From positions 1 through 64,000 of the forward strand of contig SUYN01000014.1 of the NCBI GenBank assembly GCA_015060405.1: a DNA stretch of 64,000 bases, read 5' to 3'. This stretch comes from Bacteroidales bacterium. Lineage in GTDB: Bacteria; Bacteroidota; Bacteroidia; Bacteroidales; UBA932. The notes beneath the pieces were generated by a model. The model had not been told where the DNA came from. It ran no database searches and saw only the letters and a program-made list of their open reading frames with translations. Below, piece after piece: positions 27,083 through 35,139 of this stretch. Each line of letters starts with the position of its first letter. Within the stretch, counting starts at the first letter, position 1. Both the position numbers and the translations under genes were made by a program.

Positions 27083-27538
27083 TTATGCCAGTCTTATGTT
27101 TTCTTCGATAAGGTCCAGGAGGTCGTCGATGTCCTCGTAAGAGGCGGCTGTGGTCATCACAGTGACCAGCCTGCCGTTGACATCCGCACAGATGAAGTTG
27201 CAGACTATGCCTTCGTCTTCTGTCGGGCACTCGAATCCGAATGCCGTCGTGCCGAGGAAATCGTACTCCGCTATAGGGTCCTCGTCCTCTGAAGTCTCTC
27301 CTATATATTCCTCATATGTTCCGGCTGCCTCCACAAGTGCATCGGACCCTTCAGGCATCGGCCCGTAACTTATTGTGATTGAGCGGGGATCAGAACCACC
27401 CGCCTCAATGTCTATCATAGCACATTCGCGTCCGTCAGGTTCCGTGTACATTTCAGTCTCCACATTCCAGATCTGCGGCACTTCGATGCTTATGCCTCCG
27501 AAACTTACATTCATAAGCTTGATTTCATTGTGTTCCAT
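27083..27538 (-). CDS. Hypothetical acidic protein
   Basis: 151 residues from the ATG at 27538; the open frame reaches 27616, but that would start inside the promoter. It is strongly acidic, with GISIEVPQIWNVETEMYTEPDG, ITISYGPMPEG and a C-terminal DDLLDLIEENIRLA helix. It is predicted cytosolic, with no signal. I do not recognise the family. It is the first gene of the operon with the epimerase and GH13. Confidence 0.6.
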   Translation of the reverse strand: MEHNEIKLMNVSFGGISIEVPQIWNVETEMYTEPDGRECAMIDIEAGGSDPRSITISYGPMPEGSDALVEAAGTYEEYIGETSEDEDPIAEYDFLGTTAFGFECPTEDEGIVCNFICADVNGRLVTVMTTAASYEDIDDLLDLIEENIRLA

Positions 27539-27579
27539 ATAGATATCTTGTGTCTGGTTTTCGTGATAAAAGCAAAATA

Positions 27580-27611
27580 CAAATATAAATGAATAATGAA
27601 TCATATGCAAA
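27580..27611 (-). promoter_or_regulatory. Promoter of the hypothetical-epimerase-GH13 operon
   Basis: On minus: TTTG (27611-27608), 20 bp, TATATTTG (27587-27580), about 40 nt upstream of the ATG at 27538. This matches the Bacteroidota -33/-7 consensus fully. Confidence 0.7.
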
Positions 27612-27633
27612 GTCATTTAATCACAAATTAACC

Positions 27634-27663
27634 TTGTTTCTTGATTAATAATTTATAACTTTA
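27634..27663 (+). promoter_or_regulatory. Candidate promoter of the aspartase gene
   Basis: TTG (27634-27636), 19 bp, TAACTTTA (27656-27663; consensus TAnnTTTG with one mismatch), 42 nt before the ATG. It is divergent from the promoter at 27580-27611. Confidence 0.45.
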
Positions 27664-27705
27664 CCTCCCGAATTTGAAACAATCTATAATTTAATTCATA
27701 GTATT

Positions 27706-29136
27706 ATGAAAACATATTCAGGAAAGACACGTACTGAAAGCGATCTTATCGGTGCAATGGAGGTTCCGGCCGAAGCTCTTTATGGTGTTCAGACCCTCAG
27801 AGGTTTAGAGAACTTTCCAATCAGCCGTTTCCATCTGTATGACTACCCGGCATTTGTCAATGGATTGGCAATCACCAAGTTGGGTGCAGCCAAGGCAAAC
27901 TGGCAGCTCGGTCTTCTGACAGATGAGCAGTACAAGGCCATCGCTCAGGCCTGTGAAGAGATTCTTGCCGGCCGGCATCATGACCAGTTCCCTGTGGATA
28001 TGATTCAGGGAGGTGCGGGCACAACAACAAACATGAATGCAAACGAGGTTATCGCAAACCGTGCGCTTCAGATCATGGGACATGAGGCCGGGGAGTATCA
28101 GTACTGTTCTCCGAATGACCATGTGAACTGTTCGCAGTCAACGAATGATGCCTATCCTACAGCAATCCATATAGGTCTCTACACGACTCATCAGGAGCTT
28201 CTCAAGCATTTGGAAGCCCTTGTGGCTTCTTTCGAGAGGAAGGCCGTGGAATTTGCGGACATTGTCAAGATGGGACGTACCCAGCTCGAGGATGCTGTTC
28301 CAATGACTCTCGGACAGACATTCGGCGCCTATGCCTCGATTCTTCGTGATGAGATACGCAACATCAATTTTGCGGCTGAAGAGTTCCTTACCGTAAATAT
28401 GGGAGCAACAGCAATCGGAACCGGAATCTGTTCTGAACCAGGCTATTCCGAGAAGTGTATTGAAGCGCTTCGTGAGATAACAGGATGGGATATGAAGCTA
28501 GCCCCTGACATGGTTGCAGCTACATCAGACACAACATGCATGGTCGGCTATTCTCAGGCAATGCGCCGCATCGCAGTCAAGATGAACAAGATCTGCAACG
28601 ACCTTCGTCTACTTGCTTCCGGTCCTCGCTGCGGTCTTCATGAATTCGATCTTCCAGCCCGTCAGCCAGGTTCTTCAATCATGCCGGGAAAGGTCAATCC
28701 TGTAATTCCAGAAGTCATGAACCAGATTTCCTACAAGGTCATCGGCAATGACCTGTGTGTGGCCATGAGCGCAGAGGCGGCTCAGATGGAGCTCAATGCT
28801 ATGGAGCCTGTAATGGCACAGTGCTGCTTTGAGTCTGCTGAAATCCTCATGAACGGATTTGATACCTTGCGGATCAACTGCGTGGATGGAATCAAGGCAA
28901 ATCCTGAACACTGTAAGGAATATGTACATAACAGTATCGGAGTCGTGACTGCGCTCAATCCTGTGATCGGCTACAAGAACTCCACAAAGATAGCTAAAGA
29001 GGCTCTCGAGACCGGCCGCAGTGTCTATGACCTGGTTCTGGAACATGGAATCCTTACAAAGGAAGACCTTGACACCATTCTCGCCCCAGAGAACATGATC
29101 AGGCCTGTAAAGCTAGACATCAAGCCAAGAAAATAA
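27706..29136 (+). CDS. aspA: Aspartate ammonia-lyase (aspartase)
   Basis: 476 residues, normal for aspartase. It converts L-aspartate to fumarate and ammonia in the cytoplasm. Signatures of the fumarase/aspartase superfamily are present: GGAGTTTNMNANEVIANRA, the NDHVNCSQSTNDAYPTA segment, GRTQLEDAVP and the mobile loop GSSIMPGKVNPVIPEV with the catalytic Ser. The KVNPV and LxxDxxxxP spacing favours aspartase over fumarase C, as does its pairing with glutaminase 11 bp downstream. Fumarate produced here can feed anaerobic fumarate respiration, typical of Bacteroidales. Confidence 0.93.
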   Translation: MKTYSGKTRTESDLIGAMEVPAEALYGVQTLRGLENFPISRFHLYDYPAFVNGLAITKLGAAKANWQLGLLTDEQYKAIAQACEEILAGRHHDQFPVDMIQGGAGTTTNMNANEVIANRALQIMGHEAGEYQYCSPNDHVNCSQSTNDAYPTAIHIGLYTTHQELLKHLEALVASFERKAVEFADIVKMGRTQLEDAVPMTLGQTFGAYASILRDEIRNINFAAEEFLTVNMGATAIGTGICSEPGYSEKCIEALREITGWDMKLAPDMVAATSDTTCMVGYSQAMRRIAVKMNKICNDLRLLASGPRCGLHEFDLPARQPGSSIMPGKVNPVIPEVMNQISYKVIGNDLCVAMSAEAAQMELNAMEPVMAQCCFESAEILMNGFDTLRINCVDGIKANPEHCKEYVHNSIGVVTALNPVIGYKNSTKIAKEALETGRSVYDLVLEHGILTKEDLDTILAPENMIRPVKLDIKPRK

Positions 29137-29147
29137 CCTGTAATCCC

Positions 29148-30059
29148 ATGGATTATAAAAAGATACTTGAGGACATCCATCAGGAGATCCTTCCGTTTGC
29201 GGACAAGGGACATCAGGCGGATTACATACCGGCTCTGGCCAAGGTGGATCCGGACCAGTTCGGCATGTGTCTGATGACCGTTTCAGGAGACACATACGCT
29301 TACATGCAGGCAGACACCCGTTTCTCGATCCAGAGTATAACCAAGGTGTTTGCCTTGGCCATGTGTCTGTCTCTCAAGGGGGAGGACCTATGGAAAAGGG
29401 TGGGTAAGGAGCCGTCGGGAACTGCCTTCAACTCCCTGATACAGCTTGAAATAGAAAAGGGTATACCGAGAAATCCTTTCATCAATGCCGGAGCTATCGT
29501 GCTTTCCGACATACTGATATCTTCGCTGGAGGATCCGGAAGGGGAGTTCCTGCATTTCGTCCGAGAACTTTGCGGAGACCGGACAGTGGATTTCAATATG
29601 GAAGTCGCCCTTTCGGAGCGTGAGTGCGGCTATCTCAATGCTGCGATAGCCAATCTTTTGAAGTATCACGGGACAATAGAGAACGACATCGAGCGTGTAC
29701 TGATGTTCTATTTCAAGATGTGCTCTGTCGAGATGAGCTGCCGCGAACTGGCCAAGGCATTTACGGCCTTCACCAACTTCAAGCCGTTTGACTATGCCGG
29801 ATTCAAGCTCAGCCAGTCACGGATCAAGCGTATGAATGCAGTCATGCAGACCTGTGGTTTCTACGATGAGGCAGGAGAGTTCTCCTATCTTGTTGGACTT
29901 CCTGGCAAGAGTGGAGTAGGCGGAGGCATAGTAGCCATATATCCAATGCGTTACGCGGTTGCTGTATGGAGCCCGAGACTGAATTCAAAAGGCAATTCTG
30001 TGATGGGAATGAAGGCTCTCGAACTGCTTACTACTGCAACTCAGGAATCCATATTCTGA
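29148..30059 (+). CDS. glsA: Glutaminase
   Basis: 303 residues, the standard length. It hydrolyses glutamine to glutamate and ammonia. The serine-beta-lactamase-like fold shows FSIQSITKVFAL (catalytic Ser and Lys of the SxxK motif), NPFINAGAI, YLNAAIANLLKYHG and the C-terminal GLPGKSGVGGGIVAI. It begins 11 bp after aspartase, so both are likely one transcript that releases ammonia from amino acids. A terminator hairpin follows at 30112. Confidence 0.94.
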   Translation: MDYKKILEDIHQEILPFADKGHQADYIPALAKVDPDQFGMCLMTVSGDTYAYMQADTRFSIQSITKVFALAMCLSLKGEDLWKRVGKEPSGTAFNSLIQLEIEKGIPRNPFINAGAIVLSDILISSLEDPEGEFLHFVRELCGDRTVDFNMEVALSERECGYLNAAIANLLKYHGTIENDIERVLMFYFKMCSVEMSCRELAKAFTAFTNFKPFDYAGFKLSQSRIKRMNAVMQTCGFYDEAGEFSYLVGLPGKSGVGGGIVAIYPMRYAVAVWSPRLNSKGNSVMGMKALELLTTATQESIF

Positions 30060-30111
30060 CCTTCACCCGGTTCGTCGGAATTGAGTTTATCTTACGATTT
30101 TTAATATAACG

Positions 30112-30146
30112 CCCCTTGAAATCTGCATATTGCTATTTTCAAGGGG
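30112..30146 (+). terminator. Terminator of the aspA-glsA operon
   Basis: Perfect 10-bp arms CCCCTTGAAA (30112-30121) and TTTCAAGGGG (30137-30146) with a 15-nt loop are followed by TGTGTTCTTTTA. Confidence 0.6.
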
Positions 30147-30260
30147 TGTGTTCTTTTATATTGTTAGTCTGAACGCTGTTTTTATGTCGATTTGTCGGTA
30201 AGGCCCCCTGTCGTTCGTAATGCTAATTCTTCCATTCGTCGGAGTGCTCTGGAATACTTA

Positions 30261-30290
30261 TTGCAGATGTCGGAAAAAGCAGTACCTTTG
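30261..30290 (+). promoter_or_regulatory. Orphan Bacteroidota promoter
   Basis: TTG (30261-30263), 19 bp, TACCTTTG (30283-30290) is an exact consensus match on +. No + strand gene follows for nearly 5 kb, but a strong terminator lies 85 bp downstream. Confidence 0.65.
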
Positions 30291-30296
30291 CAAACG

Positions 30297-30414
30297 AGTT
30301 GATCAGAGAGTTCTTCTGAAACTCTCACAACTTATTGGTTATTAGTTTTAGTGTTATTAATTATGTGGTTAGTATGAGGCGTCCCCGCGTGAGCGGCGAA
30401 GTCTCATTTTTTTT
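30297..30414 (+). ncRNA. Candidate small RNA, about 118 nt
   Basis: A start about 7 nt past the promoter at 30261-30290 and an end at the T-run give an RNA of about 118 nt. A 5' stem-loop has arms GAGAGTT (30306-30312) and AACTCTC (30320-30326), closed by GTTG/CAAC. An AU-rich unpaired middle (30332-30374) follows. The 3' terminator hairpin (TGAGGC at 30375 to GTCTCA ending 30406) is followed by eight T. No ORF fits. The hairpin's T-run is on + only, so it does not serve the convergent cpsB-like gene. It could belong to a known Rfam family that I cannot check. Confidence 0.5.
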
Positions 30415-30434
30415 GTATACCCCCGTCCGTGGCC

Positions 30435-31109
30435 CTATTTCTGGACGATGTCCAGGTGCCGGATGGGATTGCCTTGGGAGATCCAGGCTCCGATGACATC
30501 GACGTAGTGTGCGTTGTGCATGTCGGTGCCGTAGCAGGAGACGAGGCCTCTGGATTGCAGAGACAGGGCATTGGCCTGGGCCTGGTCGCCGTAAAGGCCG
30601 GCAAAGGAGCCGTAGTTGCACTGGATGAGGACTCCGGCTTCGAGGTAGCTCATGAGCTCCTTTTCCGAAAGGTAGAAATATCTTTCAGGATGGGGGAGAA
30701 GGGGGATAAGTCCGAGGGATCTGACTTTTCTGAATTCCTCGAGGGGATTGAGGTCTCCGATGTCGGTCGGATCGAAGATCGGGAGTTCCATAAGGATGAA
30801 TCTGTCCTCTATGGGCATGAGCCAGTTCTTCTTCAGGACTTCCGGCCATGTCTGGGGAACCAGCCTGTATTCTGCCGACATGGTGATGTCAAGGCCGACT
30901 CCCTTCCTGTCGAGTTCCTCCCTTGTCATTTCGAATGCCCGTCTGATGGTTTCTGGAGTGTTCCTCCATTTGTTGGTTATGTGAGGGGTGCAGGTCACGC
31001 GCTCAAAGCCCCATTCCTTCATGGCGGAGGCAAGCATGACGGTGTCTTCCATGCATGTGGCACCATCATCGAGTCCGGGAAGTATATGACTATGTAAATC
31101 TATGAACAT
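30435..31109 (-). CDS. PHP-domain tyrosine-protein phosphatase, CpsB/YwqE type
   Basis: 224 residues. Metal-binding motifs of the PHP superfamily are present: MFIDLHSHILPGLDDGA at the N-terminus, CTPHI, ILMELP, PLLPHPERY and CYGTDMHN. CpsB/YwqE enzymes dephosphorylate bacterial tyrosine kinases that control capsule or exopolysaccharide export. No capsule genes are nearby. It overlaps the upstream maf stop by one base (TGATG), so translation is probably coupled. It is the last gene of a four-gene minus operon. Confidence 0.88.
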   Translation of the reverse strand: MFIDLHSHILPGLDDGATCMEDTVMLASAMKEWGFERVTCTPHITNKWRNTPETIRRAFEMTREELDRKGVGLDITMSAEYRLVPQTWPEVLKKNWLMPIEDRFILMELPIFDPTDIGDLNPLEEFRKVRSLGLIPLLPHPERYFYLSEKELMSYLEAGVLIQCNYGSFAGLYGDQAQANALSLQSRGLVSCYGTDMHNAHYVDVIGAWISQGNPIRHLDIVQK

Positions 31110-31690
31110 CAGCCAATGAAACTAATGAGTTTTTCGTATACGAGATGCACAGGAAAGCCCATTATGGTGAAATATGACCCTTCTATCCTGCCTATTCCTA
31201 TATATCCTATCCATTCCTGGATGCCGTATGCACCTGCCTTGTCGTATGGCTTGAATGTGTCGATGTAGTATTTGATTTCAGCGTCCGTGAGCTCCTTGAA
31301 ATGTACGGTCGCCACATCGCTGCAGGTCACGGTGCGAGAGCAGTCCCTGATCGTGACTGCTGTGATGACCTTATGCCCTCGGCCGGACAGCCATCTGAGC
31401 ATTTCGAAAGCCTCTTCGTATGAGTGAGGCTTTCCCATCACCCTTCCCTCGCACAGGACGAGGGTGTCTGATGTTATGAGGATCTCGTTTTCGCTGAGCT
31501 CTCTGTGAAATCCGTAGGACTTGCCCTCCGAGAGCACTTCCGGAATCCTCTCGTGAGGGGTCTGCGGATCGTAGGTCTCTATGAATGTGTTTCCTGTATC
31601 GACCGTGAAGTCTACATTCAGCCCGGCAAGAAGCTCCCTTCTGCGTGGGGAATTGCTGCCGAGAATTATATGTCTGCCTTTTGTGTCCAT
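31109..31690 (-). CDS. maf: Maf-family nucleoside triphosphate pyrophosphatase
   Basis: 193 residues from the ATG at 31690; an ATG at 31714 would add eight residues before the usual start of the family. It hydrolyses dTTP/UTP or modified nucleotides to monophosphates. Motifs: IILGSNSPRRRELLAG, ITSDTLVLCEGRVMGKP, SGRGHKVITAVTI, and KAGAYGIQEWIGYIGIGRIEGSYFTIMGFP. It sits between the aldehyde dehydrogenase gene and the cpsB-like gene, overlapping the latter by one base. Confidence 0.92.
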   Translation of the reverse strand: MDTKGRHIILGSNSPRRRELLAGLNVDFTVDTGNTFIETYDPQTPHERIPEVLSEGKSYGFHRELSENEILITSDTLVLCEGRVMGKPHSYEEAFEMLRWLSGRGHKVITAVTIRDCSRTVTCSDVATVHFKELTDAEIKYYIDTFKPYDKAGAYGIQEWIGYIGIGRIEGSYFTIMGFPVHLVYEKLISFIG

Positions 31691-31735
31691 CAATCTCAAT
31701 GAAAATTCATGCAAACATACACAAAAAGTTCCGTT

Positions 31736-33139
31736 TTAGAGTATTTTTTTGACCAGGTTGAAGAGCTTGTAAGGCATGTATCTGAAAGGGAGGTCTATCC
31801 ATGTGCCTGTTGCTATGATGGAACGGGTGTGGCTGAATGCCTCGAAGCTGTCCTTCGAGTGGTATCTGCCCATTCCCGAGTTTCCGACTCCTCCGAAAGG
31901 AACGTTCTCGTTGGCTATATGCATTATCACGTCGTTGATGCATCCGCCTCCAGATGAGGTCCTTCGGATGATCTCCCATCCGTCGCTTTCCTTGCCGAAA
32001 TAGTAGAATGCCAGAGGCTTTTCCCTTGAATTGACGAACTCGGTCACGATGTCGCCGAATGTCTGACCCTTGGCAGCAGGATCAATGACGATCACAGGAA
32101 ACACAGGCCCGAATATTTCTTCATTCATGATCGGAAGTGTGGTGTCGCTGACTTCGACAAGGGTAGGCTCGATGAATCTTGAAGAGGCCTCTGAGGCTCC
32201 TCCATAAAGGATCCTGCCGTCCTTCATGTAGCCGGTAACCCTTTCGAAGGCCTTCTGGTTCACCATCCGGACATAGTGTCTGTCAGTTGAGATGTCAGCT
32301 CCGTGGAGCTCCTTCACCTGCTCGGCGAAGGCTTTGACAAAGGCCTCCTTCACATCTTTGTGGATCAGGATATAATCGGGTGCTATGCAGGTCTGACCGC
32401 TGTTGAGCGTCTTTCCCCAGGCTATCCTGCGTGCGGCAAGCCGGATGTCGGAACTCTTGTCTATGATGCATGGACTCTTGCCGCCAAGTTCGAGGACGAC
32501 CGGAGTCAGGTTTCTGGCTGCCGCTGCCATCACGTTTCTTGCAAGAGCCGGGCTTCCGGTGAAGAATATGATGTCCCATCTCCTTTCAAGCAGGGCCTTG
32601 TTGACATCCCTGTTTCCCTGGACTACAGCTATATAGCCTTCATCAAAGGTGTCTGCTATCATGTCCTCGATCACCTTTGATACATTCGGGACATATGGAG
32701 ACGGCTTCAGGACTGCCGTGCAGCCTGCGGATATGGCGCCCACCAGAGGGTTGAGCAGGAGCTGCACAGGGTAGTTCCATGGAGAAACAATGAGGGAACA
32801 TCCCAGAGGCTCCTTGACTATGTAGCTTCTTGACGGAAACAGCTTTATAGGGGAGTGCGCCTTCTTTCTGCGGCTCCAGCCGCGGACGTGCCTGATGTGG
32901 TTCCTGATTTCTCCTCTGACTATGCTGATTTCAGTCAGATATGCCTCTTCACAGGACTTGTGGAGATCTATCCACAAGGCGTCGCAGAGAGGTTTCTCCC
33001 ATTTGTCCAGAGCTGAGGCGAACCTTTCCAGCATCTGCTTCCTGAACCTTACGTCCAGAGTCGCTCCGGACCTGAAATATGTCCTCTGACGGTCAACGAT
33101 CCTGTCGATCACGTCTATATCTGTATTCTCTATATTCAT
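31736..33139 (-). CDS. Aldehyde dehydrogenase family protein (class-3-like)
   Basis: 467 residues. Catalytic landmarks: PWNYP at 120-124, VLELGGKSP with general base Glu217, NSGQTCIAPDY with nucleophile Cys251, and NEEIFGPVFPV. The short length and C-terminal hydrophobic tail (FRYMPYKLFNLVKKIL) match class-3/fatty-aldehyde dehydrogenases. It would oxidise long-chain aldehydes to acids using NAD(P). The SDR gene 32 bp upstream could supply the aldehyde. A TATCTTTG box on minus (33154-33147) ends 7 nt before the ATG, so an internal promoter is possible. Confidence 0.92.
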   Translation of the reverse strand: MNIENTDIDVIDRIVDRQRTYFRSGATLDVRFRKQMLERFASALDKWEKPLCDALWIDLHKSCEEAYLTEISIVRGEIRNHIRHVRGWSRRKKAHSPIKLFPSRSYIVKEPLGCSLIVSPWNYPVQLLLNPLVGAISAGCTAVLKPSPYVPNVSKVIEDMIADTFDEGYIAVVQGNRDVNKALLERRWDIIFFTGSPALARNVMAAAARNLTPVVLELGGKSPCIIDKSSDIRLAARRIAWGKTLNSGQTCIAPDYILIHKDVKEAFVKAFAEQVKELHGADISTDRHYVRMVNQKAFERVTGYMKDGRILYGGASEASSRFIEPTLVEVSDTTLPIMNEEIFGPVFPVIVIDPAAKGQTFGDIVTEFVNSREKPLAFYYFGKESDGWEIIRRTSSGGGCINDVIMHIANENVPFGGVGNSGMGRYHSKDSFEAFSHTRSIIATGTWIDLPFRYMPYKLFNLVKKIL

Positions 33140-33171
33140 AGCTCCGCAAAGATAGGAATTTACTTTGTAAC

Positions 33172-34008
33172 TCAGGATGCGACAGCCTTTCCTTTTGACG
33201 GTTTTGTCCTTCCCGTGAACTTGTCCATTGCATGATAGATGCCGAACACCTGTCCGAAGAAGAAGTCGAAGAGCCGTGTCGGCAGGATCGCCTGCCAGAA
33301 CCTTATGAAATGGAATCCGAACGGTATGCCGACAAAGTTCCTGTTCTTCTCTATTGCCCTTATGACCTTGCGTGCGACGTATTCAGGTTTCAGGATAGGA
33401 ATTATCGGAGACTTTACGCCTTCGAACATGCCTGTATTTATATAATAAGGTGCAACTGTCGTGATGCGTACCTTGCTCTTCATCTCCTGCAGTTCTATCC
33501 TGACTGAATCGGACCATCCGGTCGCTCCCCATTTGCTGGCTGCATAGACGGACATCTTCGGATTGGAGAGCATGCCGCCTGCGGAAGTGATGGTGCATAT
33601 GTGTCCGCGGTTCCTGCTGATCATGTCTCCTATCATTGAATGGGCCACGAACATGGGAGCAAGGGTGTTGATGTTCATTGTGCGGGTGATCTCGTCTGCG
33701 GACATCTTGTCGAAGGTCTTGTTGCCTGTCACTATGCCGGCGCAGTTGATGAGGATGTCGACCTCGCCGCACTCCGCCACGACCTTGCCGTATGTCCTTA
33801 CTACCATGTCGTTATCTGACACGTCCACCATGTAGCCGTAGATATTTCCAAGACTGGCGAATTCCTTCTTTGCCGCTTCTATTGCAGATATGTTTATATC
33901 CCAGATGATCAGGTTGCGCGCTCCTTTTTCCAGGGCCATGCGGCCCATGATCCTGCCGATTCCGGAAGCTCCTCCGGTTATCAGCACATTGCTGTCTCTG
34001 AATTTCAT
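33172..34008 (-). CDS. Short-chain dehydrogenase/reductase (RDH10/DHRS3-like)
   Basis: 278 residues from the ATG at 34008; a TTG at 34014 is less likely. A classical SDR: NVLITGGASGIGRIMG (cofactor loop), NCAG, the Ser in TSAGG and the YAASK catalytic Tyr/Lys. The C-terminal extension (FHFIRFWQAILPTRLFDFFFG) is hydrophobic, suggesting a membrane-associated lipid alcohol or aldehyde substrate, as in retinol-dehydrogenase-like SDRs. It is the first gene of the operon with ALDH, maf and the cpsB-like gene. The promoter is at 34044-34075. Confidence 0.87.
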   Translation of the reverse strand: MKFRDSNVLITGGASGIGRIMGRMALEKGARNLIIWDINISAIEAAKKEFASLGNIYGYMVDVSDNDMVVRTYGKVVAECGEVDILINCAGIVTGNKTFDKMSADEITRTMNINTLAPMFVAHSMIGDMISRNRGHICTITSAGGMLSNPKMSVYAASKWGATGWSDSVRIELQEMKSKVRITTVAPYYINTGMFEGVKSPIIPILKPEYVARKVIRAIEKNRNFVGIPFGFHFIRFWQAILPTRLFDFFFGQVFGIYHAMDKFTGRTKPSKGKAVAS

Positions 34009-34043
34009 AACCAAAATAACTTATATGTCAAACTTGCTTAGGG

Positions 34044-34075
34044 CAAAGATATATCAACAAAAATACCGGCCGCAA
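34044..34075 (-). promoter_or_regulatory. Promoter of the SDR-ALDH-maf-cpsB operon
   Basis: On minus: TTG (34075-34073), 21 bp, TATCTTTG (34051-34044), 36 nt before the ATG. Its -33 box overlaps the terminator hairpin of the upstream kdsC gene. Confidence 0.5.
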
Positions 34076-34088
34076 TCTGCAGCCGGTA
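34064..34088 (-). terminator. Terminator of the DUF3467-kdsC operon
   Basis: Arms TACCGGC (34064-34070) and GCCGGTA (34082-34088), extended by an inner GCA/TGC pair, are followed on minus by TTTTT. It lies 89 bp past the kdsC stop. Confidence 0.65.
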
Positions 34089-34176
34089 ATGTCGTAAAAC
34101 ACTATTCTTTGTTGTGGATATTCTTCTTTTGTGGCGAAAAGCGAATGATATGTGGTGAAAAAAGCTGAAATCCTTG

Positions 34177-34704
34177 TCAGAACATCTTCTTGTAGGCGTC
34201 AATATCCAGCTTCCACGTGCCCTGATGCCGCATTACGGTCTCAATGACGGACCTCACACAGCCCTTGCCTCCAGGCTTTGTGCTAACGAAGTCCGCTATC
34301 TCCTTCACCTCGTCCACGGCATCTGAAGGACAGACTCCGCATCCGCATGCGGTCATCACCGGGATGTCCGGCAGGTCATCTCCGAAGTACATGACTTCCT
34401 CGTCCTTGAGGTTGTACCTTGTGCAGAAGTCTCTGAAGTCATCGATCTTCGCCCTTGAGCCCAGATAGACGTCTTCTGCGTCTATACCGCATGTCTTGAA
34501 ACGCTTTCTGACACTTTCAGAACGGCCTCCTGTGATGATGGCGAGGGGATAGCCGTGCATTGCTGCCATCCTCACTGCTAACGAGTCCTTGGCGTCGAAC
34601 ACTCTGAAGAGCTCTCCGTCCTGCACTGCAAGGATGCCTCCGTCCGTGAACACTCCGTCCACATCAAAGGCAAAGGCCTTGATTCTCTTGAATTTATCTT
34701 CCAT
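34177..34704 (-). CDS. kdsC: KdsC-like 3-deoxy-manno-octulosonate-8-phosphate phosphatase (HAD family)
   Basis: 175 residues, the KdsC length. HAD motifs: FAFDVDGVFTDGG (nucleophile Asp14, Asp16), AIITGGRS (motif II), a Lys in SRAKIDD and YFGDDLPDIPVM (motif IV). It lacks a cap domain, as KdsC tetramers do. It dephosphorylates KDO-8-phosphate in LPS inner-core synthesis. It lies 11 bp after the DUF3467 gene; no other KDO gene is adjacent, so the specific substrate is inferred from family similarity. Confidence 0.88.
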   Translation of the reverse strand: MEDKFKRIKAFAFDVDGVFTDGGILAVQDGELFRVFDAKDSLAVRMAAMHGYPLAIITGGRSESVRKRFKTCGIDAEDVYLGSRAKIDDFRDFCTRYNLKDEEVMYFGDDLPDIPVMTACGCGVCPSDAVDEVKEIADFVSTKPGGKGCVRSVIETVMRHQGTWKLDIDAYKKMF

Positions 34705-34715
34705 CCTTCAGGCAG

Positions 34716-35024
34716 TTATGATTTCGCGCCGCCGCCGAAGCCTCCCATAGGGAAGGTCGCTTTCGGCTCTCCGCCCAGGGCGATAGGCCCATGCTGGCTC
34801 TCATATTTGTTGATATTGTCCTGAATGGCAAGATAAAGCCTCTTTGCGTGTTCCGGAGTCATTATGATCCTGTTGCCTACTTCAGGCTTCTGGAGTCCCG
34901 GGAGCATTGTCGCGAAGTCTATGATGAACTCGCTGTGCGAATGGGTTATGATCGCGAGATTTGAATATGAGCCCTTGGCGATTTCCGGCTTGAGCTCGAT
35001 CTTGAATTCCTTTTCGTTTGCCAT
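34716..35024 (-). CDS. DUF3467-family small protein
   Basis: 102 residues. The conserved core is GSYSNLAIITHSHSEFIIDF and NRIIMTPEHAKRLYLAIQDNI, ending in a Gly-rich tail (FPMGGFGGGAKS). This is the DUF3467 pattern found widely in Bacteroidota and other phyla; its role is not established. It has no signal peptide. It precedes kdsC by 11 bp. A TAAATTTG box on minus lies 28 nt upstream (35060-35053), without a clear -33 element. Confidence 0.85.
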   Translation of the reverse strand: MANEKEFKIELKPEIAKGSYSNLAIITHSHSEFIIDFATMLPGLQKPEVGNRIIMTPEHAKRLYLAIQDNINKYESQHGPIALGGEPKATFPMGGFGGGAKS

Positions 35025-35139
35025 GATTTCTTTTATATTACAGTTACATCTGCAAATTTAGTTAAAAATACTCTTCGTCCGGCTTGAATGCGCAGAATTT
35101 GACTAAATTTGCACGCTGATTCAAAATTATGGAAAACCT

